From contig JAUICP010000002.1 in NCBI GenBank assembly GCA_030427805.1, forward strand, positions 372,001 through 436,000: DNA of 64,000 nt, in the 5' to 3' direction. The notes under the pieces are model-generated. The model searched no databases. It saw only the letters and a list, made by a program, of their open reading frames with translations, and was not told the DNA's origin. The first letter of the stretch is position 1; each line of letters starts with the position of its first letter. Below, one piece after another: positions 34,673 to 43,901 of the stretch. Source of the stretch: Bdellovibrionia bacterium (GTDB taxonomy: Bacteria; Bdellovibrionota; Bdellovibrionia; Bdellovibrionales; JAGQZY01). Position numbers and translations under genes: made by a program.

Positions 34673-37555
34673 ATGTCTGAAAAGCCATCAAAGTCGCTAC
34701 CAGAGCGCCATCTAGGAGAATTCGTCTATCGTCATATTGGCCCCAATCCGAATGAACAAGAGGCCATGCTAAAAACTCTGAAGCTTTCGAATCTCGAGGG
34801 TCTTATCGGTGAAACTGTACCCGCTGGAATTCGAAGTCACGAGGGCATGGAACTTCAAGCCGGCCTTGGCGAAGTAGAAGCTCTCCAAAAACTCAGATCC
34901 TACGCCAATGAAAATGTTGTTGCACGCTCTATGATAGGCCAGGGCTATTACGATACCCTGACTCCATCGGTGATCCTTCGCAATGTCCTGGAAAACCCAG
35001 GTTGGTATACTGCTTACACTCCTTACCAAGCTGAAATCTCTCAAGGACGCCTTGAGGCCATGCTTAACTTTCAAACGATGGTCATGGAATTAACGGGGAT
35101 GGAGATCAGTAACTCTTCGCTACTCGACGAGGGAACTGCAGCGGCAGAAGCCATGGCTCTCGCCTACCACTTACAGAGAAGAAACCCGAAGAACAAGATT
35201 TTAGTCGACAAAAATATTTTTCCTCAAACACTCGAAGTCTTAAAAACTCGCGCCCTTCCTTTAGCTATTGAAGTAGCGCTCATCGATATTAACGACCTTG
35301 ACCAACAAAGCGATTACTTCGCATGCCTGGTTCAGAACCCCGGAAGAAACGGTCATGTCCGCGATCTCACGGTAAATATTGAAGCCATTCACAAAGCCGA
35401 AGCCTTGGCGATTGTCGCAGCCGATATCGCCTCTCTTTGCTTAGTAAAACCTCCAGGCGAAATGGGTGCTGATATCGTTATTGGCAGCACACAACGATTT
35501 GGTGTTCCCATGGGATACGGCGGCCCCCACGCAGCCTTTCTCGCGACTCGTGATAAGCACAAAAGATCAGTTCCAGGAAGAATCGTTGGGGTTTCAAAAG
35601 ACACACAAGGCCGACCCGCATTGCGCCTCGCTTTGCAAACAAGAGAACAACATATTCGCCGCGAAAAGGCCACGAGTAACATCTGTACAGCCCAGGTTCT
35701 CCTCGCTGTTATGTCCAGCATGTACGCTGTCTACCACGGCCCACAAAAACTCCAAGAAATCTCTATGCGAATCGCTCGCATGACTGACCTTCTGGCTTTG
35801 ACACTTAAAAAAGCCGGATTCGAATTTGAAACAGAAGAAGTTTTCGACACCTTAAAAGTGGTTAACTTAAAAGATAGTAGTAAAATCAAGGCTAGAGCTG
35901 AGAAGCATAAGTACAACTACTTTTTTGAGGGTACTTCTGCATTTATCTCATGTGATGAGACCACAACTCTTGATGACGTTATTAAAACTCTGCGCATTTT
36001 CACCGGTCAGGACGATCTCACTCCCGAATTCGCCGATATCAGCGATCTTGAAATTGCGACAATTCCTAAAAGTCTCATGAGAAAAACGGAATTCCTCAGC
36101 CAAGAGGTCTTTAATTCCTATCACTCAGAAACTGAATTGTTGCGATACCTCCATCGCCTTCAGCAAAAAGACCTCTCATTGACTCATTCAATGATTCCTC
36201 TTGGTTCTTGCACAATGAAGCTCAATGCTACGACAGAGATGCTTCCTGTGACTTGGCCAGAGTTCGGGCGCATCCACCCTTTTGCACCCAACAGCCAAAC
36301 TAAGGGTTATTTAAAAATGATTCGAGAACTCGAGCATATGTTGGCCGAAGTTTCTGGTTTCTCTAATGTTTCTCTACAACCCAACGCTGGCTCCCAAGGT
36401 GAGTACGCCGGACTCTTAGCTATAAGAAAGTTTCACGAAGCTAATAACCAAGCTCATCGAAATATCTGCCTCATCCCAAGCTCCGCCCACGGAACCAATC
36501 CCGCTTCTGCTGTCATGGCAGGAATGAAAGTGGTCGTCGTTGCTTGTGATGACCAAGGGAATATTGATTTCGCAGACTTACAAACCAAGGCAGAACAACA
36601 CAAAGAGAATCTTTCATCTTTGATGATTACCTACCCCTCAACTCACGGAGTTTTTGAGGAAAATGTTCGAGAGATTTGCCAACTGGTTAAGGACAACGGC
36701 GGCCGTGTTTATATGGACGGAGCTAATACAAATGCCATGATCGGTTTGTGTAAGCCCGGAACTTTTGGTCCGGACGTTATGCACTTTAATCTGCATAAAA
36801 CCTTCTGCATTCCCCACGGTGGTGGCGGACCTGGAATCGGCCCGATTGGTGTCACAAAGGAGTTAGCTCCTTACCTTCCAAGTCACGAGCAGAATGAGTT
36901 AGCCGGCCCCAAAACAGGTGTTGGCGCCATTTCGGCAGCACCCTTCGGTTCGGCTTCAATTCTTCCTATCTCTTGGACCTACATGACCATGATGGGCGCC
37001 GAGGGCTTGAAACTAGCTTCTGAAATTGCAATCCTCAACGCCAACTACCTAGCGGGTCGCCTCGAAAGCAGTTTTCCAGTTCTCTACAAGGGAAGTAAGG
37101 GCCGTGTTGCCCATGAATGTATTCTCGATGTTCGATCTTTTAAATCGTCTGCGGGAATTTCGGTTGATGATATTGCCAAGCGATTGATGGATTATGGCTT
37201 TCACGCACCGACTATGTCGTGGCCGGTTGTAGGAACTCTTATGATTGAACCGACTGAGTCAGAATCCCAAGCCGAACTGGATCGCTTTTCTGAAGCTATG
37301 ATTTCTATTCGTTCTGAAATTGATAAAGTTGAAAAAGGCCTATGGCCGAAAGACGATAATCCTCTTGTGAATGCTCCCCACACCCTTGAAGATCTTGTGG
37401 CTAAATGGGATCACGCTTACACGAAAGAAGAAGCCGTCTTTCCTCTTGGCTGGGTAAGAACCCATAAGTTCTGGCCCGCAGTCAATCGCGTGGACAATGC
37501 CTATGGCGACAAAAATCTTCACTGCTCTTGCCTGCCCCTTGATGCCTACGAGTAG
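34673..37555 (+). CDS. gcvP: Glycine dehydrogenase (decarboxylating), P protein
   Basis: A 960-residue single-chain P protein of the glycine cleavage system. It decarboxylates glycine and passes the aminomethyl group to lipoylated H protein. The PLP-binding Lys lies in [15 protein letters not shown], followed by G-G-G-G-P-G. Full length for the fused type (N- and C-halves together). The ribosome site GGAGG lies seven bases ahead. No gcvT or gcvH is seen nearby, and no glycine riboswitch fits in the 92-base leader. It ends at a strong terminator. Confidence 0.97.
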   Translation: MSEKPSKSLPERHLGEFVYRHIGPNPNEQEAMLKTLKLSNLEGLIGETVPAGIRSHEGMELQAGLGEVEALQKLRSYANENVVARSMIGQGYYDTLTPSVILRNVLENPGWYTAYTPYQAEISQGRLEAMLNFQTMVMELTGMEISNSSLLDEGTAAAEAMALAYHLQRRNPKNKILVDKNIFPQTLEVLKTRALPLAIEVALIDINDLDQQSDYFACLVQNPGRNGHVRDLTVNIEAIHKAEALAIVAADIASLCLVKPPGEMGADIVIGSTQRFGVPMGYGGPHAAFLATRDKHKRSVPGRIVGVSKDTQGRPALRLALQTREQHIRREKATSNICTAQVLLAVMSSMYAVYHGPQKLQEISMRIARMTDLLALTLKKAGFEFETEEVFDTLKVVNLKDSSKIKARAEKHKYNYFFEGTSAFISCDETTTLDDVIKTLRIFTGQDDLTPEFADISDLEIATIPKSLMRKTEFLSQEVFNSYHSETELLRYLHRLQQKDLSLTHSMIPLGSCTMKLNATTEMLPVTWPEFGRIHPFAPNSQTKGYLKMIRELEHMLAEVSGFSNVSLQPNAGSQGEYAGLLAIRKFHEANNQAHRNICLIPSSAHGTNPASAVMAGMKVVVVACDDQGNIDFADLQTKAEQHKENLSSLMITYPSTHGVFEENVREICQLVKDNGGRVYMDGANTNAMIGLCKPGTFGPDVMHFNLHKTFCIPHGGGGPGIGPIGVTKELAPYLPSHEQNELAGPKTGVGAISAAPFGSASILPISWTYMTMMGAEGLKLASEIAILNANYLAGRLESSFPVLYKGSKGRVAHECILDVRSFKSSAGISVDDIAKRLMDYGFHAPTMSWPVVGTLMIEPTESESQAELDRFSEAMISIRSEIDKVEKGLWPKDDNPLVNAPHTLEDLVAKWDHAYTKEEAVFPLGWVRTHKFWPAVNRVDNAYGDKNLHCSCLPLDAYE

Positions 37556-37580
37556 CAATCACTAATACGCAAAACACTCC

Positions 37581-37612
37581 AAGGACTGTGTCACCCACAC
37601 AGTCCTTTTTTT
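37581..37612 (+). terminator. Rho-independent terminator of gcvP
   Basis: AAGGACTGTGT, five-base loop, ACACAGTCCTT: an 11-bp perfect stem followed by seven T, 25 bases past the gcvP stop. Its T-run touches the left end of the long inverted-repeat element. Confidence 0.93.
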
Positions 37613-38026
37613 ATCCCTTCTCCTTCGAAGTTCACCGGTACTTAGAACCCTTCGCTCTGTCTTTTTGAATAATGCCGTGCAATTTTTCAAACAGTCCTCA
37701 ACCAATCTGCCTCAGGGGATTTTTCGGTATATGGCTCTCGGTCTTATTTTACTCCGAGAGATATGGAATTTCGAGTTCCGCAGGCCCTGATAAAAAATCT
37801 TAGGACGAGCATATTCTAATTTAATTTAAAGCCAATCTAACCGCCGAGGACTGTTTGAGAGAATTCTATATCTCTCGGAGTAAAATAAGAGTGAGAGACC
37901 TATATATCTATACCGAAAATCCCCTGAGGCAGATTGGTTTGCGGAACTCAAAATTGCAGGATTATTCAAAAAGACAGAGCAAAGCTAAGTACCGGTGAAC
38001 TTCGAAGGAAAAGGGGGGATAAAGGA
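37604..38026. repeat. About 420-bp inverted-repeat element with exchanged segments
   Basis: Two arms of about 160 bp face each other around a spacer of about 80 bp. Perfect pairs: 37621-37645 with 37985-38009 (25 bp); 37654-37673 with 37961-37980 (20 bp); 37742-37764 with 37868-37890 (23 bp). A 30-bp pair with one indel joins 37702-37731 and 37909-37937. Two short pieces pair out of order: 37688-37699 with 37846-37857, and 37773-37782 with 37940-37949. No coding frame lies inside. It looks like a non-coding mobile element (MITE-like) or a large structured RNA. It fills most of the 620-base gap between gcvP and the next lipoprotein gene. Confidence 0.85.
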
Positions 38027-38176
38027 AGGTGCGAAGTGACACTCCTTGTGGGGCTGCGGCATTGAAATTATTTCAAGTGCCCTGGGCTCAAGTCGCAGAC
38101 AGTGGGCAAAGACCGGGGCATAGAATTTGTACATATATAGGACTGGTTTAGGGATATCTGCATTAGGGAGGTTTGG

Positions 38177-38779
38177 ATGCGTACTTATCTTTTTATTCTA
38201 CTACTTATTGGAGTCTTAGCTTTCGTTAACGCCTGCGGGAATGGCGAAAAGACCGAGACTGCCGACACTGATCCCAACCCGGATCCCGTTGTTACAGTGA
38301 CTAACGTGAGTGAAGCCCTCGTTGAAACTACGTGGTGTACTTTACCTTGCGATGCGAACGATGACGATAAAACCGGATGCGACGCCGTTGACTCAATAGT
38401 CGCCGTTTATTTTGATGCCGATGGAAACATGCAAATGCAAAAGCATATGGCCAATGCCGACGGCACTATCGATATTAATCCAACTCGAGTTGACTTCGGA
38501 ACCTGGAACTTAGATGAGGATAACACCCTATCTCTGATCCGGAACCTCAAGTACTTTGAAGGTCCGATCGAAGTCACTACTGATAAAATTGGTGAGAAAC
38601 GTCTTTTCTTCTACGATCCGAACGATACTGCTAATCGCACAGGTGAATGGAAGGAGTGTTTCGCTCCTCGCGTAGAGGCCGTTATTCAGGGGAAAGCCGA
38701 ACAAGCTCCAACTGAAGAACTCGGTCCCGATGGCACTCCCTATGCCGACGAGGATTACGAGCCTAAACTCTCTCTTTAA
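38177..38779 (+). CDS. Putative lipoprotein, 200 residues
   Basis: The leader (about 1-19) ends F-V-N-A-C-G, a good lipobox with Cys20. The mature chain is strongly acidic and has a pattern of paired Cys (T-T-W-C-T-L-P-C and later K-E-C-F). The part W-C ... V-A-V-Y-F-D-A-D-G-N-M and F-G-T-W-N-L recalls lipocalin-like or META-like small beta proteins; this is only suggestive. AGGGAGG precedes the ATG. It lies just past the inverted-repeat element. Function unknown. Confidence 0.65.
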   Translation: MRTYLFILLLIGVLAFVNACGNGEKTETADTDPNPDPVVTVTNVSEALVETTWCTLPCDANDDDKTGCDAVDSIVAVYFDADGNMQMQKHMANADGTIDINPTRVDFGTWNLDEDNTLSLIRNLKYFEGPIEVTTDKIGEKRLFFYDPNDTANRTGEWKECFAPRVEAVIQGKAEQAPTEELGPDGTPYADEDYEPKLSL

Positions 38780-38801
38780 GTAAAACTGTTCTTTGAGGCA
38801 A

Positions 38802-39392
38802 TTAAAGCTCTAAATCATTAGATATGTGGGTGAAGTTTCTGGCTTCATCCACAATCCAAACATCCCAAGCTTCATCCACAATCCAAACATCCCAAGCTTC
38901 ATCCTCATCTAAATTGGCGAAAGCTATGGCTACATAGGAGTCATTGTCGATGTGACAACGTGGACAGAAGTAAAGCGCCATATCGGCCACACTCACCTCG
39001 GGGTAGTTTGCTGACTCCTGGTACTGACCCTTAAAAAGAATATCAGAGTCTTTTCTCTTTGGATCGTAATCTTCATTCGAAAAGCGTTTTCGCAAACCCG
39101 GTGGATCATAGGCTCCGGCAAAACCAAATTTATAAACTAATGGCAGTTTAGGTTTATAACCAAGAAGTTTTAGGTCAGAAACGTAGCTGCCGTGTCGAGC
39201 ACGAAATAGAGTTTGCCTTTGCACGATACCAGAGAGGATAGCCTTAGCTTCTCTCATCTGAATCTTAGCCTGGGTTCGAAACTTCATTTCTTCGATACCA
39301 GAAGAGTTATAAAAGCTGTAGAAAAGCGCACAAACTATAATAAACCCAGAGAATGAAATGAAACCAACTAAAATCTTGGCCCACAACTTCAT
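38802..39392 (-). CDS. Pilin-like membrane protein with an internal duplication
   Basis: A 196-residue protein with one N-terminal membrane helix (about 7-28). An extended charged helix follows, with A-R-H-G-S-Y-V-S-D-L-K-L-L-G-Y-K-P at about 64-80, the kind of segment found after the first helix in type IV pilin-like proteins. A typical prepilin cleavage site (G-F-T-L-x-E) is not seen. It has C-P-R-C-H near residue 150, and two identical D-E-A-W-D-V-W-I-V units near 172-189. Its ATG overlaps the mtnP stop by one base, so it is coupled to the methylthioadenosine operon, an odd partner. Confidence 0.6.
   Translation of the reverse strand: MKLWAKILVGFISFSGFIIVCALFYSFYNSSGIEEMKFRTQAKIQMREAKAILSGIVQRQTLFRARHGSYVSDLKLLGYKPKLPLVYKFGFAGAYDPPGLRKRFSNEDYDPKRKDSDILFKGQYQESANYPEVSVADMALYFCPRCHIDNDSYVAIAFANLDEDEAWDVWIVDEAWDVWIVDEARNFTHISNDLEL
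38842..38895. repeat. Perfect 27-bp tandem duplication inside the pilin-like gene
   Basis: Two identical 27-base units lie head to tail (38842-38868, 38869-38895), followed by the first nine bases of a third. They add nine residues in frame near the C-terminus. Being identical, the copy is probably recent, and such repeats gain or lose units by replication slippage. Confidence 0.92.
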
Positions 39393-40237
39393 TATTCGCC
39401 TCGAAGCGTACTCAACCAGGTTTTCTTTTCTGCGGAAATCGCATCCATGGGAGTCATTAGACTGGTTTTTAAACCACCCATAACATCGGCTGGATCAGCT
39501 TCCCAATTCTCAGGGATAACAGCCTCAGCCAATTGAAAGGCTTTAGCATTATTCTGCCTCATCACTTGAAGAACCTCTTCGACAGTCACATGGGGTATAC
39601 TATCGTCCCAACAGTCGTAGTCTGTCACAAATGAACAAGGAAGATAAGTTAAGCCAGCTTCTCTCGCCAGAGCAAATTCGGGAAAGTTAGTCATACCAAT
39701 GATATTAGCACCCATTTGCTTATAACTCATGGATTCAGCTTTGGTCGAAAAATAAGGACCTTCAATGCAAACATAGGTCTTATTAAAGTGACAATCAAAA
39801 TCAAATTTCTTAGCAAGGCCCTGTAACTTCTCTACAAAAAGTGGAGAGACTGGTTTTGCAAGTGAAACGTGACCAACGACTCCATCACCACAGAAGGTGG
39901 TTTTACGAAGTGATTTAGTTCGATCAATGTATTGACTGGGAACGACCATATCTCCGGGCTTTAATTCTTTTTCCAGACTTCCAATGGCCGAGACCGAAAG
40001 AATTTTTGTTGCTCCATATTTTTTTAGGGCGAAAATATTAGCCCGATAGTTAACTTCACTCGGAAGATCCTCGTGAGATTCACCATGGCGTGGAAGAAAA
40101 AGACATTCTGTACCCTTGACCTCAACCTTCTTTATTCCACTTGAAGACCGGCCAAAGGGAGTTTCTCGAGAAAGCTCTTCTTTTTTAACGAATCCATCAA
40201 ATTTTTCAAACCCAGATCCACCAATAATGGCCCACAT
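39392..40237 (-). CDS. mtnP: S-methyl-5'-thioadenosine phosphorylase
   Basis: A 281-residue phosphorylase splitting methylthioadenosine, a by-product of polyamine and SAM-radical chemistry, into adenine and methylthioribose-1-phosphate. Motifs of the PNP/MTAP family: I-I-G-G-S-G-F at the start, P-R-H-G-E-S-H near residue 52, G-P-Y-F-S-T-K-A-E near 165, I-G-M-T-N-F-P-E and V-T-D-Y-D-C-W near 207. Two bases after mtnA. It forms an operon with mtnA and a class II aldolase upstream and a pilin-like gene downstream. Confidence 0.93.
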   Translation of the reverse strand: MWAIIGGSGFEKFDGFVKKEELSRETPFGRSSSGIKKVEVKGTECLFLPRHGESHEDLPSEVNYRANIFALKKYGATKILSVSAIGSLEKELKPGDMVVPSQYIDRTKSLRKTTFCGDGVVGHVSLAKPVSPLFVEKLQGLAKKFDFDCHFNKTYVCIEGPYFSTKAESMSYKQMGANIIGMTNFPEFALAREAGLTYLPCSFVTDYDCWDDSIPHVTVEEVLQVMRQNNAKAFQLAEAVIPENWEADPADVMGGLKTSLMTPMDAISAEKKTWLSTLRGE

Positions 40238-40239
40238 AA

Positions 40240-41283
40240 CTAATTTCCCTTCTTTAGTTTCACTACAAAATCAGATTGCTCTATATCCTTACCCGAATAG
40301 ACGCCAGAATCAAAAACAAATGAACTGATATTACCGACTGGAGTCACATCAAAGGCAGGATTGTACACAGGAGACTCACTCGGTGACCACTCAACGTCTC
40401 CGAAAGCTCCACGAACTCCCCTGACCTCAAAGGCCTTGCGCTCTTCGATAGGAATGTCCTTTCCTGTCTTACAAGCAAAATCGACCGTCGTCACAGGTGC
40501 CACTGGATGAAAATGCACACCGTGAAACTTGCAAACAATACTCAAAGCATAGGTTCCAATTTTATTGGCAAAGTCACCATTACAGGCAACACGATCGGCT
40601 CCCACAAAAACCCTCTGCACGCGACCGGACTGCATGAGGTGAGCTGCCATATTATCGCAAATTAAAGTGTAAGGTATCCCAAGCTTTTGCAACTCCCAGG
40701 TGGTCAATCGCCCACCTTGCAAAAGGGGTCGCGTTTCGTCGACAAAGACATGGATTTTCTTACCCTGCTCGTGGGCTCTTTGAATAACTCCAAGAGCGGT
40801 TCCAACACCTACGGTGGCCAAGCCCCCGGTATTGCAATGAGTGAGAATGGCCTCTCCATCTTGAACCAACTCCGCACCAAAATCGGCCATTCGATCACAA
40901 AGGCTAACGTCCTCTTCAAATATTTGTTCTGCCAACGCAATGACTTCATCGGACTTAAATTGAGTGCTTTCAGCCTTAGACAATAGACGGTCGATGGCAT
41001 TCATAAGGTTCACCGCCGTGGGGCGGGCCTTGCGAAGGGCTTCTGCGGCCCCTTTAAATTCATCAAAGCTGCAACCAGAACGAACAAACTGAGCCAATGA
41101 CAAAGCAGCGGCCACTCCAATCAGGGGAGCACCTCGAGTCTTTAGCTCGTAAATAATTTGAATCATATCTTCGGGCGTCTTTGCCTCAATCCAATCCTCT
41201 TTTTTAGGGAGTTGCGTTTGATCGAGTACTAATAATTTCCCATCGGCTGTCTGCTTGAGCGCCGTACTTAGAAGCTCCTTCAT
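40240..41283 (-). CDS. mtnA: Methylthioribose-1-phosphate isomerase
   Basis: A 347-residue enzyme of the eIF2B-related family, turning methylthioribose-1-phosphate into methylthioribulose-1-phosphate. Typical pieces: T-R-G-A-P-L-I-G-V-A-A near residue 50, R-P-T-A-V-N-L near 90, T-H-C-N-T-G-G-L-A-T with the catalytic Cys near 155, and G-A-D-R-V-A-C-N-G-D-F-A-N-K-I-G-T with the catalytic Asp near 240. Start overlaps the aldolase stop by four bases. Confidence 0.94.
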   Translation of the reverse strand: MKELLSTALKQTADGKLLVLDQTQLPKKEDWIEAKTPEDMIQIIYELKTRGAPLIGVAAALSLAQFVRSGCSFDEFKGAAEALRKARPTAVNLMNAIDRLLSKAESTQFKSDEVIALAEQIFEEDVSLCDRMADFGAELVQDGEAILTHCNTGGLATVGVGTALGVIQRAHEQGKKIHVFVDETRPLLQGGRLTTWELQKLGIPYTLICDNMAAHLMQSGRVQRVFVGADRVACNGDFANKIGTYALSIVCKFHGVHFHPVAPVTTVDFACKTGKDIPIEERKAFEVRGVRGAFGDVEWSPSESPVYNPAFDVTPVGNISSFVFDSGVYSGKDIEQSDFVVKLKKGN

Positions 41284-41951
41284 AAAGTCTTATCCCCTAA
41301 TTGTTTTCTTAATTTCTTTAACTCGGAGAGTTCCAATTCATCTAATTCAGAAATGGCTCCCAGTTGATGGGCCGCTGACAATATCTCAACGGAGTGCTCA
41401 AGGCGTTCCATCCCGCAAAAAGACTCAATAAGACTTTCACCCCAACTCAAGGCCCCATGACGGGCGAGAATCATCACTCGATTTCCGGGAAGAAATTGAT
41501 GGAGGTTGGTACCCATTTCTACGGTTCCAGGTCTAGCATAACTAACTATAGGAACACTCCCCACAGCCAAAATGAGTTCAGACATTGCGCCAATCGGCAG
41601 CTCCTTGGCATCTGGAAACGCAATAGACCAAGCAATACTTCTTGGCGGATGGGCGTGAACAACTGATTTAGCAAGTGGAGCTTTCTTGTAGACCTCTAAA
41701 TGCATCATTCTTTCACTAGAGGGCTTACCTTCAAGAATATTATTGTTGATATCGATAACCGCGATATCTTCTTCTTTGATGAACGACTTTGGCAAACCTG
41801 ACGGAGTTATCAGGATTCGCTCATCACTGATTCTATAACTAATATTTCCATCGGCTGAGGCCAGCATATTTTTTTTACGCAATTCCTGAGAAACCCAGAT
41901 AATTTGTTGTCTGATTTCTGATTCAGATTTGGGTTCAAAGATAGGGCCCAT
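41280..41951 (-). CDS. Class II aldolase of the methylthioadenosine pathway (Ald2/MtnB-like)
   Basis: A 223-residue zinc aldolase-fold protein. It has K-P-S-S-E, whose Glu is the catalytic base in fuculose-phosphate aldolase, then V-V-H-A-H-P-P, and later A-R-H-G-A-L, giving the three metal His. Beside mtnA and mtnP it should act on methylthioribulose-1-phosphate, either as dehydratase (MtnB) or as the aldolase Ald2 of the DHAP shunt. The active-site Glu context resembles the aldolase form more. No other methionine-salvage genes (mtnC, mtnD) are in the window. First gene of the operon, GGAGA five bases before ATG. Confidence 0.83.
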   Translation of the reverse strand: MGPIFEPKSESEIRQQIIWVSQELRKKNMLASADGNISYRISDERILITPSGLPKSFIKEEDIAVIDINNNILEGKPSSERMMHLEVYKKAPLAKSVVHAHPPRSIAWSIAFPDAKELPIGAMSELILAVGSVPIVSYARPGTVEMGTNLHQFLPGNRVMILARHGALSWGESLIESFCGMERLEHSVEILSAAHQLGAISELDELELSELKKLRKQLGDKTL

Positions 41952-41992
41952 TCCGTCTCCTACTTTACTAAAGAATTTATTTCTGAATATAA

Positions 41993-43033
41993 TTAAGAGG
42001 ACCAGTAGGAGATATTCTCACCTTCGATCAACTTGCGTTGGTATTCGAGGTCCTGCCCCTCATAACTCTTCCCCTGAAAGATATCGCGATCGTTTAAATA
42101 ATCAATGATGTATTGAAAATTTCGCATGCGATGGCGAGCCCAATCCGGCGCAACAAGCTCATCCCATCGTGAAGCAAGGGCTGCCAGACGATGAACAGCA
42201 ATATCTTGGCGCAAATGTCCAAGAAAAGCTCCGACATAAGCTGAGTAATTGTCCAAACTACAGGCCTCGAAGTCGCCGCGAGCGTGTAGTTCTGCCAAAG
42301 GTGTATCTTTCAAAACGTGTAAATTATGGAGCTTCACATTGTGAATTGGCAGATGATTACAAATCTTAGCGGCCTCGATAACATCTTCGATTTGCTCTCC
42401 CGGCCAACCGAACATGAGATGAACTCCCAAATTAATACTCGGACAATTCTCACTAATTCGATGTAAACCAGTAATGGACTGCTGACGATCATGCCCTCTT
42501 TTCATCCAATCCAGTTGATTATTATCAAAACTCTGGACTCCCACTTCAACTGCGACAAAGGTTTTCTGGGCATACTCTTCCCAGGTGCGCATAACCGCCG
42601 GTGATAAACAATCGGGTCTCGTGCCCACAACCAGGCCCACTACATTGTCATAGGATAATGCAATATCAAAAGCTTCTTTTAGGCGTTTCAATTGCAAAAA
42701 AGTTGTCGTGTAAGCTTGAAAGTAAATGAGAAACTTATCGGTGTTACAGCGCTCACCAACTTTTTTCATGTGGCGATCAATTTGCTCTTTCAATTCTTTA
42801 TTTGCATTTTCAGGATAGGCAAAAGATCCGTGAACATCACAGAAATTACAGGTTTCCATCCCTTTAAGGCCACGACGATTGGGGCAATCATCGGCAAGAG
42901 CCACAGGCACCTTGAACACTTTACTGCCAAAAAGACCCCGATAAAAAAGAGAGATCGGATTGTAGGGCTTCCCCTCCCAATCCCTGATCAGTCCCTCAGG
43001 CTCGGTATTCTGTCTGTTTGGCTCAAATTCCAT
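41993..43033 (-). CDS. Radical SAM protein of the YhcC/TIGR01212 type
   Basis: About 346 residues from ATG 43033, which has AAGG close upstream; the open frame reaches 43051 by a TTG. The iron-sulfur motif is spaced C-x12-C-x2-C (C-P-N-R-R-G ... T-C-N-F-C), the unusual spacing of the YhcC family. F-Q-A-Y-T-T-T-F and V-G-V-Q-S-F-D follow. Substrate and reaction are unknown for the family. It lies 41 bases upstream of the methylthioadenosine operon on the same strand, so it may lead that transcript. Confidence 0.87.
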   Translation of the reverse strand: MEFEPNRQNTEPEGLIRDWEGKPYNPISLFYRGLFGSKVFKVPVALADDCPNRRGLKGMETCNFCDVHGSFAYPENANKELKEQIDRHMKKVGERCNTDKFLIYFQAYTTTFLQLKRLKEAFDIALSYDNVVGLVVGTRPDCLSPAVMRTWEEYAQKTFVAVEVGVQSFDNNQLDWMKRGHDRQQSITGLHRISENCPSINLGVHLMFGWPGEQIEDVIEAAKICNHLPIHNVKLHNLHVLKDTPLAELHARGDFEACSLDNYSAYVGAFLGHLRQDIAVHRLAALASRWDELVAPDWARHRMRNFQYIIDYLNDRDIFQGKSYEGQDLEYQRKLIEGENISYWSS

Positions 43034-43169
43034 CCGAACCTTATAACACAATTCACAGCCCAGAGGGGGACTTTTTTAAGGCCCCAAGGAGCTTAGTAAA
43101 TGTCTGAAATTTCTATGTATTTACTATTTTCTCTGGACAGATCAGAGCCCCCCGATTAGCACTAGGGGC

Positions 43170-43901
43170 GTGAACCAAATTGACTATAAAATCCAAGAGA
43201 CCGGAGACGGCTCCCCGAGCCTCTGCTTTAAAAATCCAAGTGGCGACTATGGTGAACTCATGCACAGTCGCGACGGTGCCTTTACAGAAACTCTATTTAT
43301 TTACCAACCCGTTTTAGACTCTCTTATAGATTTTAGGGGCATGGCCAATGTTCTCAGCATTGGTTTAGGTCTTGGTTATAATGAAATTCTCTGCGCCTGT
43401 TTTGAACTACAAAACCCTCACTGCCAACTTAGAGTTTTCTCCTACGAATCAGTAGAGTTTTTGCGAGATTCTTTTCAAACTCGATTTCAAAAAAACCAAG
43501 AAACTGAATTAAATTCCGTTTACCAAAACATACTGGATCGCGCCGGCGAGCACTTCTCATTGCCGGCATCTAAAATTGACGACCAAATAAAAAACATTTT
43601 TGATCGTGGGGATATGGTTATTCGGGGGGCACTCAATCAAAGTGCTCGGCCCCAAGAAAAATTCAATGGTATATTTTACGATGCCTTTAGCTCGAATACG
43701 ACTCCTGAGCTTTGGACCGAAGACTTTCTCAATGATCTTATTGAGCTGAACACTCAAGATCCCTGCTGTCTTTCGACCTATGCAGCAACGGGAAAACTAA
43801 AACGCGCTCTACTTAAAAATGGATTTCATCTAGAGAAACGCGAAGGCTTTGCCAATAAAAGAGAGTCCACCCTCGCCCATAGATTTCTTGATCAGAAGTA
43901 A
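43170..43901 (+). CDS. MnmC-type tRNA methyltransferase domain protein
   Basis: A 243-residue SAM-dependent methyltransferase matching the methyltransferase half of MnmC (DUF752/MnmD). SAM loop is N-V-L-S-I-G-L-G-L-G-Y-N-E near residue 60; F-Y-D-A-F-S-S-N-T-T-P-E-L-W-T near 170 and C-L-S-T-Y-A-A-T-G-K-L-K-R-A-L near 200 are diagnostic. It would methylate the 5-aminomethyl group of the wobble uridine in tRNA. The FAD oxidase half is absent. Start is GTG with only a weak ribosome site. Overlaps the opposite gene by 10 bases at the stops. Confidence 0.82.
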   Translation: MNQIDYKIQETGDGSPSLCFKNPSGDYGELMHSRDGAFTETLFIYQPVLDSLIDFRGMANVLSIGLGLGYNEILCACFELQNPHCQLRVFSYESVEFLRDSFQTRFQKNQETELNSVYQNILDRAGEHFSLPASKIDDQIKNIFDRGDMVIRGALNQSARPQEKFNGIFYDAFSSNTTPELWTEDFLNDLIELNTQDPCCLSTYAATGKLKRALLKNGFHLEKREGFANKRESTLAHRFLDQK

